This document shows, piece after piece, positions 1 through 10,718 of a stretch of DNA of 10,718 bases. Every line of letters starts with the position of its first letter. The first letter of the stretch is position 1. Made by a program: the position numbers and the translations under genes. Origin of the DNA: Burkholderiales bacterium (GTDB lineage: Bacteria > Pseudomonadota > Gammaproteobacteria > Burkholderiales > Burkholderiaceae_C); the NCBI GenBank assembly GCA_013205525.1, contig JABMMR010000277.1:1-10718 (forward strand), given 5' to 3'. The notes below the pieces were generated by a model. The model made no database searches. It saw only the letters and a program-made list of their open reading frames with translations, and was not told the DNA's origin.

Positions 1-1
1 C

Positions 2-1886
2 AATGAAGAGCTGCTTTCGCTGGTGCGTTGGCGACTGCACTACATCGCTCAACGCCGCGAAGACCGTTTGGTATTTGATTTGCAAACCTCGGTGTCGCAA
101 GACCTGGGACTGGCCCCCTCACCCACTGAACAGCGTCACGCCCGACGTGCCAGTGAGGCGCTGATGAAACACTATTACTGGGCCGCCAAAGCGGTGACGC
201 AGCTCAACCAAATCGTTCACCTGAATATGCAGGAATGGTTGTTCGAGCAAACCACCGCCCATCCACCCCGCCCTTTGAATGAGCGGTTTGCGGATAAATC
301 GGGCATGCTTGATGTGCTGGATGACAACCTATACCAACGCCATCCTGAAGCCATTTTGGAAACGTTTTTGCTCTACCAAGAAACTTTAGGCATCAAGGGT
401 TTTTCAGCCCGTACCTTGCGCGCTTTGTACAACGCTCGGTCTTTGATGGATGCGGCGTTTCGCCGCAGCCCCGTCAACCGAGAAATGTTCATGCGCATAC
501 TGCAAACCCCGCAAGGCATCACCCATGCCATGCGTTTGATGAACCAGACTTCGGTGCTGGGGCGTTACCTGTGGGTGTTCAGGCGCATCGTCGGGCAAAT
601 GCAGCATGACTTGTTTCATGTCTATACCGTGGACCAGCATATTTTGATGGTGCTGCGCAATGTGCGGCGCTTTTTCATCGTCGAGCATGCCCATGAATAC
701 CCTTTTTGTTCGCAACTGGCCGCGGGTTGGGAGCAACCTTGGATTTTGTATGTAGCTGCGCTTTTTCACGATATTGCCAAGGGCCGCGGCGGCGACCACT
801 CCGATTTGGGCGAGCAAGACGTACGTGTTTTTTGCCGCCACCATGGTGTCTCTAAAGACGACACCCAATTGATTGCGTTTTTGGTGCGCGAACACCTGAC
901 CATGAGCCGTGTCGCACAAAAAGAAGACTTGAGTGACCCAGAAGTGATTCAGGGTTTTTGTCAACGGGTGGGTTCAGAGCGCTATTTGCGAGCGCTTTAT
1001 TTATTGACCGTAGCGGATATTCGCGGCACCAGTCCCAAGGTGTGGAATGCGTGGAAAGGCAAATTGCTCGAAGACCTTTACCGCGCAAGTGCAGCCGTGC
1101 TGGGTGGGCAAACCCACGACCCCGATGCCGTGGTGGAGACCCGCAAGCGCCAAGCCTTGGAAACCCTCAACCTGTATGCCATGCCTTTTGAATCACATAA
1201 AGATTTATGGGCTACTTTGGATGTGGGCTATTTCATGCGCCACGAAGCAGCAGACATTGCTTGGCATACCCGTCAGTTATCGCGTCCTTTGGCGCTGGCC
1301 AAAGCCGCAGGCGTCGCGCCCAGTGTGACCGTCAAAGCCCGTGTATCGCCCTTGGGCGAAGGCCTGCAGGTGATGGTCTACACGCCCGATCAAACCGATT
1401 TGTTTGCGCGAATTTGCGGCTATTTCGACCAAGCCGGCTTTAGCATTTTGGATGCCAAAGTGCATACCGCACGCAATGGCTTTGCGATCGACACTTTCCA
1501 AGTGATCACCGCTATGCACGACACCCACTACCGAGAATTGACGGTGATGGTGGAAAACGATTTAAAGCAAGCGATAGAGACTGCTGGCCCCTTGCCCAAG
1601 GCATCAAAGGGTCGGGTTTCAAGACGTGTGAAGAGTTTTCCTGTGGCACCGCGCGTGAGTTTGCAGCCCGATGAAAAAGCCCAACGCTGGCTGTTGACCA
1701 TTTCAGCCAGTGACCGCGTGGGCTTGCTGTACGGCGTCGCGCAAGTCTTGGCGCATCACCATATCAATGTGTTGCTGGCCAAAGTAACAACGCTGGGCGA
1801 GCGTGTGGAAGACACTTTTTTAATTGATGGCGCGGCTTTGCAACACAACCGCCAGCAACTCGATTTGGAAACCGAGTTGCTGGGCG

Positions 1887-1903
<17 letters not shown>
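2..1903 (+). CDS. glnD: Bifunctional uridylyltransferase/uridylyl-removing enzyme GlnD (5' end missing)
   Basis: GlnD uridylylates PII proteins (GlnB/GlnK) when nitrogen is low and removes UMP when glutamine is high, which controls glutamine synthetase and nitrogen regulation in the cytoplasm. The reading frame is open from base 2, so the GTG at 23 is an internal valine and not a start. Of the protein, 633 residues are visible. Family members are roughly 850-900 residues, so the N-terminal nucleotidyltransferase domain with its metal-binding aspartates lies mostly outside the window. An all-helical linker domain comes first. The HD phosphohydrolase domain responsible for UMP removal follows, with its His-Asp pair at bases 767-772 ([12 protein letters not shown]). 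Two C-terminal ACT domains, which sense glutamine, lie at about 1364-1590 and 1688-1900; the second contains [12 protein letters not shown]. The coding end overlaps the convergent sugar kinase gene by 17 bases. No frameshift or missing HD residue is seen. Identification is very secure. Confidence 0.97.
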
Positions 1904-5959
<4,056 letters not shown>

Positions 5960-5963
<4 letters not shown>

Positions 5964-8900
5964 AGCTTGGCCGTGGGCTCTACCAAGCTCACAGCCGACT
6001 CCATGTCAACTGCCACGATGCGTGAGACACCTTGTTCTTGCATGGTCACGCCAATCAACTGCTCGGCCATTTCCATGGCAATTTTGTTGTGAGAGATATA
6101 CAAAAACTGGGTCTCAGCAGACATGCGGGTGACCAGCTTGGTATAGCGCTCAGTGTTGGCATCATCCAAAGGTGCGTCAACCTCATCGAGCAAGCAAAAC
6201 GGCGCGGGGTTGAGTTGAAAAATAGCAAACACCAAGGCAATCGCCGTGAGAGCCTTCTCGCCACCCGAGAGCAAATAAATGGTTTGGTTTTTCTTGCCCG
6301 GCGGCTGCGCCATGACTTGCACACCGGAGTCCAAAATTTCGTCGCCAGTCATCACCAACTTGGCCGTTCCCCCGCCAAACAACTCGGGAAACATCAGCCC
6401 AAAATGCTGGTTCACCGTCTCAAAGGTGTCACCTAAAAGCTGACGTGTTTCACCATCGATTTTGCGAATCGCGTCCTCCAGTGTGGTGATGGCTTCATTC
6501 AAATCGGCAGACTGGGTATCCAAAAAGTTTTTGCGTTCACGCGCCGTACCCAGCTCTTCCAAGGCGGCCAAATTGACAGCGCCCAAGGCTTGAATGTCAC
6601 GCTGCAACTGGTCGATTTCTGACGACAAGCCAGCCAGTTTGACGCTTTGGCTCTCAATCGTTGCAGCCAGAACCTGAAGATCGGTTTGCGCGTCTTGCAG
6701 CAACTGGTCGTATTGCTCAAAGCCCAAACGAGCGGCTTGCGATTTGAGTTGCAAGTCGACAATACGTTGACGCAGGGGTTCGAGCAGATGCTCGGTTTTG
6801 AGTCGCTCTTCATTACTGGCACGCAAACGGTTAGTCAAGTCGTCGTATTCATTGCGCTTAGCTGACAACAGGGTTTGCCGCTCGATTTGCAAGGCCAAGG
6901 CATCTTGCAAGCCAGCACGGGCTGTGGTGTCGCTAAGCAAGTTGAGTTCTTCTTGTTGTTTGCCATGCTCGGCATTCAAGTTGGTCATTTGCTGCACCGC
7001 TGTGTCTTGGGTGCGCTGCAACTCTTGTTGGCGCGCTTGCAGGCCGCGCACTTGAAACTCGACTTCTTGGCATTGCTTGTCGGTTTGCAACAGCGTTTCG
7101 CGCAATGCTTGAAATAATTTTTCCTGTATCAGTTGAGTGTCTTGCAATTGGGCGTGGCGCTCTTGGGTTTGCGCCAGTTGCATATCAAGCTCTTCAAAGC
7201 GGACTTGGGCGGCTTGTTGCTTTTGCTCTAGCGCGGTCGATTGGGTTTGTAATTCAGCCGCCTCAGAGGCCAGCCGGCCCTGACGTTCGCGCACCTGTTG
7301 GGCTTGTTGCTGCAAGCGCAGCACATCCACATTCAGGGCATGGGCAGCGGCTTGCGCTTGGCTGACTTGTTGACGCAGTTGGCTTCTTTGCAAAGCAGCT
7401 TGAGTGGCGGCAGACTCCGCCTTGGCGAGTTGCGAGCGGGCTTCTTCAGCGATCAAAGACTGGCCACGCATTTGTTTGTCGAGATTGTCAATCTCTTGCG
7501 CTCTGGCCAAGAGACCCGCCTGTTCGGAGTCTTGGGCATAAAAATGCACGCTGTGCAAACCCACGGCATGGCCTTGAGGGATGAAAATAGATTCACCGGC
7601 TTGCAACTTGTCTCGCAAGGACAGCGCAGCGTCTAAATCGGGCGCTGTGTAGCAACCGCTCAACCAATCGGCCAACAAGCCTTTCAAGCCCGCGTCATCG
7701 ACTTTGACTTGGTCTAAAAGAAGTGGCAAAGACGCAGACTTGTTGGCAAGCAGCGTCACCGCAGGGCTGAAAAAACTCAATTTCGCCAAAGGCACATCGG
7801 ACGCGAAAGATTTAACAGTGTCGAGCTTACTTACCTCCAAAGCCGCCAAGCTTTCTCGTAAAGCGGCCTCAAACGCTTGTTCCCAGCCAGCGGTGACTTG
7901 AACCCGACTCCACAGGGGCTTTAAGCTTTGCAGGCCGTGTTTGGCCAACCAAGGCACCAAACGCTCATCGGTTCGCAGTTTTTCTTGCAGGGCGCTCAAG
8001 GCTTGGTGGCGGGCTTGTAACTCGACGAGTTTGGCCGCTTGTTGGTTGCTGTTGTCTTGTGCGGTTTTGCGCTCGGTGTCCAAGCCAGGGGTTTGCGACT
8101 CCAAGTTTTGCAAGTCTTGCGCCAATTGTGTTGAAGACGTTTGGGCAAGGCTTAACTGCGACTCCACGTGTTCTAAATGGCTGCTGTCAGGCGCAGCAAG
8201 TGCGCCTTGGTCCACTTGAAGACGGCTTTGCCGTTGCTCAAGTTGGCGCACCTGTTCTTGCAAGCCGCGCTGCTCTGCGGCCAATACCTGAATTTGCTGT
8301 TGCACTTGGTTAACCAATGCAGCTTGGTCTTGCGACAGCTTTAAAGCGTCTCGCCAGGTTTGTTCGGCGGCGGGCTGTTGCTCTGCCAAATCCTTGCGCT
8401 GAGCTTGAACCTTCTCAAGCAAGCTTTGGGCTGTGGATTGGTCTTGGGTCAAGGCCTGCGCTTGCTCGCTGGCAAGCGCAGCTTGCTGCGTCCAATGGGC
8501 AATTTGCACTTGAATTTGTTGCAGCCGTTCTTGTGCACGCTGGCGACCTTCAACCACAAATCGAATTTCCGCCTCTAGGCGCCCGACTTCTGCCGTTGCT
8601 TGGTAAAGCTGCCCCTGCGCTTGGTTGACTTGCTCACCCGAGTCGTAATGGGCTTGGCGCAATGTTTCAATTTGGTTTTCTATGTGGCGCAAGTCTGCCG
8701 TCTTGCCTTCCAAGGCATTACTGGCTTGCTCGGTTTGTTGTTGCAACTGGGTTTGGTTAGCTTGCGCATCGGCACGTTTCAAATACCACAGCTGATGTTG
8801 CTTGAGTGTTGACTGGCCTTGCAAATCTTTAAAGCGTTTCGCCACCTCGGCTTGGCGCTCGAGCTTTTCCAAGTTGGCATTGAGCTCGCGCAAAATATCC

Positions 8901-9484
8901 TCTACGCGTGTGAGATTTTCGCGGGTGTCACCCAAACGGTTTTCGGTTTCACGGCGACGCTCTTTGTATTTAGAGACACCTGCGGCCTCTTCCAAAAACA
9001 AACGCAACTCTTCGGGCTTGGACTCGATGATGCGGCTGATCGTGCCTTGTCCGATGATGGCGTAAGCGCGAGGACCTAAACCGGTACCCAAAAATACATC
9101 TTGCACATCGCGGCGGCGCACCGGTTGGTTGTTGATGTAGTAGCTGCTGGTGCCGTCGCGCGTCAACACACGCTTGACCGCAATCTCAGCAAACTGGTTC
9201 CACTGACCACCGGCACGGTGGCTGGCATTGTCAAATACCAGCTCGACACTGGCGCGACTGGCGGACTTGCGACTGGTGGTTCCATTGAAGATCACGTCTT
9301 GCATAGATTCACCGCGCAATTCACTGGCGCGGCTCTCGCCCAGCACCCAGCGCACCGCGTCAATGATGTTGGATTTGCCGCACCCGTTGGGGCCCACCAC
9401 ACCGACTAATTTCCCAGGCAATAAAAAATTCGTTGGGTCTGCGAAAGACTTGAAACCGGAGAGCTTGATCGAATTAAGACGCAC
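5960..9484 (-). CDS. smc: Chromosome segregation ATPase SMC
   Basis: SMC dimers with ScpA and ScpB form the bacterial condensin that loads on DNA and extrudes loops to compact and separate sister chromosomes. The 1174 residues are full length. The N-terminal head has Walker A GPNGCGKS (31-38), a Q-loop glutamine in IGQGTIS (Q146) and the family segment KPEELRLFLEEAAGVSKYKERR (in 156-178). Two long coiled-coil arms, about 165-500 and 660-1010, are strikingly glutamine-rich. They flank a hinge at about 505-660. The C-terminal head carries the ABC signature LSGGEKA (1072-1078), Walker B FCLLDE (1096-1101), a D-loop (APLDDAN) and the switch histidine in YISHNK (about 1132). The start is GTG, chosen because MRLNSIKLSGFKSF matches the family N-terminus and an AAAGGG ribosome binding site lies six bases upstream. 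smc follows hpt by 42 bases and overlaps zipA. Canonical SMC rather than MukB is normal for betaproteobacteria. Confidence 0.98.
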
Positions 9485-9526
9485 CTAAAGCCCTTTAGAA
9501 AATGGAATAGTTAAAAAAAGAAAAAA
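9485..9526 (-). promoter_or_regulatory. hpt-smc spacer with smc ribosome binding site in a 14-base palindrome
   Basis: The 42-base gap holds two T-runs on the coding (-) strand, six and seven Ts separated by one C, directly after the hpt stop. No GC-rich stem precedes them, so I do not call a terminator. Next to the smc GTG lies the perfect inverted repeat CTAAAGGGCTTTAG (9485-9498). Its centre, AAAGGG (9491-9496), is a good Shine-Dalgarno at six-base spacing. A TAACTAT (about 9507-9513) could act as a -10 element, but no matching -35 is evident. smc is therefore either co-transcribed with hpt or has a weak promoter of its own. Confidence 0.55.
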
Positions 9527-9883
9527 TCAGGTGGCTGTTTTTAAATCGACATCAATCCAATGCCCCACTTCAGACGACAGGCTTTGCAAAGAAGGCAGGA
9601 CTTTGGCAATTTCAATCACCAATTCGGACAAAGGCGTTGTGCGGCTCATGGCTTCAAGCTGAATAACTTGCTGGCTGAGTTCTGGCCCAGACAGAAAAGT
9701 TCCATAGCCTTTCAGGGAATGAAGCAATCGCTGAACGGGTTCAGCATCGCGCAGGGCCAAGGCGGCACGCAATGAATTCAGGTCCTTTTCCAAGCTGTCT
9801 TGGAAAGTGAGCGCCAAAGTCAACATCTGTGACTTATCCATGGCGAATTCTTGCACTTTGCTGGTGTCGAGGTAACTGTACAT
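9527..9883 (-). CDS. Small histidine-phosphotransfer (HPt) domain protein
   Basis: The 118-residue protein is predicted to be soluble and mostly helical, with no membrane segment or signal peptide. It consists of little more than one HPt domain. The phosphorylatable histidine would be H55 in HSLKGYGTFL, matching the HPt core pattern H-x-L-K-G. The preceding helix (FQDSLEKDLNSLRAALALRDAEPVQRLL) and the following GPELSQQVIQLE fit the four-helix HPt bundle. HPt proteins relay phosphate between receiver domains in phosphorelays. No histidine kinase or response regulator gene is in the window, so partner and output are unknown. The ATG at 9883 is preferred because YLDTSKV fits the first HPt helix. 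Its upstream GGGGG is only two bases from the ATG, which is too close for a normal ribosome binding site. An in-frame ATG at 9841 (residue 15) is the alternative. The gene leads the smc operon and diverges from dapC. It could also be a degenerate HPt fold without phosphotransfer activity. Confidence 0.8.
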   Translation of the reverse strand: MYSYLDTSKVQEFAMDKSQMLTLALTFQDSLEKDLNSLRAALALRDAEPVQRLLHSLKGYGTFLSGPELSQQVIQLEAMSRTTPLSELVIEIAKVLPSLQSLSSEVGHWIDVDLKTAT

Positions 9884-9896
9884 AGCCCCCGATAAT
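9867..9896 (+). promoter_or_regulatory. Putative dapC promoter sharing the same AT-rich core
   Basis: On the + strand GATAAT (9891-9896) matches five of six -10 positions. TCGAGG (9867-9872), 18 bases upstream, is a poor -35. The predicted start of transcription, about 9903-9904, coincides with the dapC ATG. No Shine-Dalgarno is visible in the bases before dapC, which fits a leaderless message. Alternatively, dapC may be transcribed from a promoter further left, within hpt. Confidence 0.35.
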
Positions 9897-9920
9897 ATCA
9901 GCCATGAATCCGCACCTCAC
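9892..9920 (-). promoter_or_regulatory. Putative extended -10 promoter for the hpt-smc-zipA-ligA-mak operon
   Basis: Reading the - strand, TGATATTAT (9900 down to 9892) is an extended -10 element: TG, one base, then TATTAT, which matches five of six consensus positions. A weak -35 (GTGAGG, 9920-9915, three of six) lies 17 bases upstream, inside the dapC coding start. A transcript from this element would start near 9885, one to three bases before the hpt ATG, giving an almost leaderless mRNA. This is a motif match only. Confidence 0.5.
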
Positions 9921-10718
9921 CCACCTGCAGCCCTACCCTTTTGAGCGCTTACGTCATTTGTTCAAGGGCGTTAGCCCCGAGCCCAACTTATCCGCCATCA
10001 GCTTAGGCATAGGAGAACCACGCCATCCCACGCCTGCCTTGGTTTTTGAGGCTTTACAGGCAAATATGAATGCTTTATCAGCTTATCCAGCCACCGCGGG
10101 CAGTTTGGCGCTGCGTCAGGCTTGCAGCGACTGGATTGCGCGTCGCTACCAAGTGAGTGTGGACGCAGCAACGCAAGTTTTGCCGGTGAATGGCTCGCGT
10201 GAAGCCTTGTTTGCGTTTGCCCAAACCGTTTTAGATGGCTCTACAGACGCCTTGGTGGTCTCGCCCAACCCTTTTTATCAAATTTACGAAGGAGCCGCCT
10301 TGCTGGCGGGCGCACAGCCCTATTTTGTAGCCAGCCTGGCGCAAAACAATTTTTCAGTGGATTGGGACAGTGTTCCCGCAGACATCTGGGCGCGTACGCA
10401 ACTCGTGTTTGTTTGTTCGCCAGGCAACCCCACCGGTGCGGTCATGCCCTTGTCAGAGTGGCAAAAGTTGTTTGCACTTTCTGACCAATATGGTTTTGTA
10501 TTAGCAAGCGATGAGTGTTACAGCGAAATCTATTTCGGTGACACCCCGCCCGTGGGCGGTTTACAAGCCGCAGCCTTGTCTGGCAGAAAAGATTTTTCTC
10601 GCCTCATCAGCTTCACAAGTTTGTCTAAACGCAGCAATGTGCCCGGTATGCGAAGTGGGTTTGTGGCGGGTGACGCCAGCTTGATAGAGGCTTTTTTGCG
10701 CTACCGTACCTACCACGG
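9904..10718 (+). CDS. dapC: Succinyldiaminopimelate transaminase DapC (3' end missing)
   Basis: DapC is a PLP-dependent aminotransferase. It converts N-succinyl-2-amino-6-ketopimelate to N-succinyl-LL-diaminopimelate with glutamate, in the pathway to lysine and peptidoglycan diaminopimelate. The frame is open from the ATG at 9904 to the window end (271 codons of an expected 390-400). The N-terminus MNPHLTHLQPYPFERLRHLF with LGIGEPRHPTP (34-44) is typical of betaproteobacterial DapC. Fold-type I aminotransferase residues are visible: substrate and cofactor loop SPGNPTG (172-178, with N175), D203 in ASDECY, which pairs with the pyridine nitrogen, Y206, and the Schiff-base lysine K242 in SLSKRSN, followed by GMRSGF (248-253). 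Other class I aminotransferases share these motifs, but the N-terminus favours DapC. It diverges from hpt across 20 bases. The missing C-terminus should contain the second carboxylate-binding arginine. Confidence 0.93.
   Translation, partial: MNPHLTHLQPYPFERLRHLFKGVSPEPNLSAISLGIGEPRHPTPALVFEALQANMNALSAYPATAGSLALRQACSDWIARRYQVSVDAATQVLPVNGSREALFAFAQTVLDGSTDALVVSPNPFYQIYEGAALLAGAQPYFVASLAQNNFSVDWDSVPADIWARTQLVFVCSPGNPTGAVMPLSEWQKLFALSDQYGFVLASDECYSEIYFGDTPPVGGLQAAALSGRKDFSRLISFTSLSKRSNVPGMRSGFVAGDASLIEAFLRYRTYH

Noticed and set aside
23..25. GTG at 23 as a glnD start codon
   Set aside because: The same frame continues upstream to the window edge (NEELLSL before it), and GlnD requires an N-terminal nucleotidyltransferase domain of about 230 more residues.
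404..964. - strand open frame of 186 codons inside glnD
   Set aside because: It overlaps the HD-domain coding region of glnD, and the translation has no family features.
6500..8880. Repeated TTG/CTG-rich patches as a DNA repeat array
   Set aside because: They are irregular, with no fixed unit length, and are explained by Gln and Leu codons of the SMC coiled coils.
9511..9526. T-runs after hpt as a Rho-independent terminator
   Set aside because: No GC-rich stem precedes the T-runs on the - strand. The bases before them are coding and do not fold into an obvious hairpin.

Overview
The window is a compact piece of core bacterial chromosome. It has moderate GC content, almost no intergenic DNA, and no mobile, phage, CRISPR or RNA-gene sequence that I can see. 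The gene set points to a betaproteobacterium: a canonical SMC rather than MukB, ZipA between smc and ligA, GlnD, and a betaproteobacterial-type DapC. The style of the SMC hinge and of the LigA N-terminal half suggests Burkholderiales, perhaps Comamonadaceae. This placement comes from remembered family patterns, not from a search.

Layout: the window opens inside glnD (+ strand, 5' part missing), which ends at 1903. A five-gene block on the - strand follows, transcribed from about 9883 down to 1887: a small histidine-phosphotransfer (HPt) protein gene, smc, zipA, ligA and a ROK-family sugar kinase of the Mak type. Two of its junctions are 4-base ATGA overlaps (smc/zipA and ligA/mak), zipA and ligA are 7 bases apart, and hpt and smc are 42 bases apart. 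This is the pattern of a single translationally coupled operon. dapC runs rightwards from 9904 and is cut by the window end. It diverges from hpt across only 20 bases.

The block joins chromosome compaction and segregation (SMC), Z-ring anchoring (ZipA) and nick sealing (LigA), with a sugar kinase as the last gene. The flanking + strand genes serve nitrogen sensing (GlnD, which modifies PII proteins) and the lysine/diaminopimelate pathway (DapC). No stretch longer than about 50 bases lacks a gene.

I found no clear undescribed multi-gene system. The points most worth a second look are the orphan HPt gene at the head of the smc operon, the 20-base divergent promoter region whose near-symmetric -10 element would give almost leaderless mRNAs on both sides, the sugar kinase coupled to ligA, and the palindrome that contains the smc ribosome binding site.
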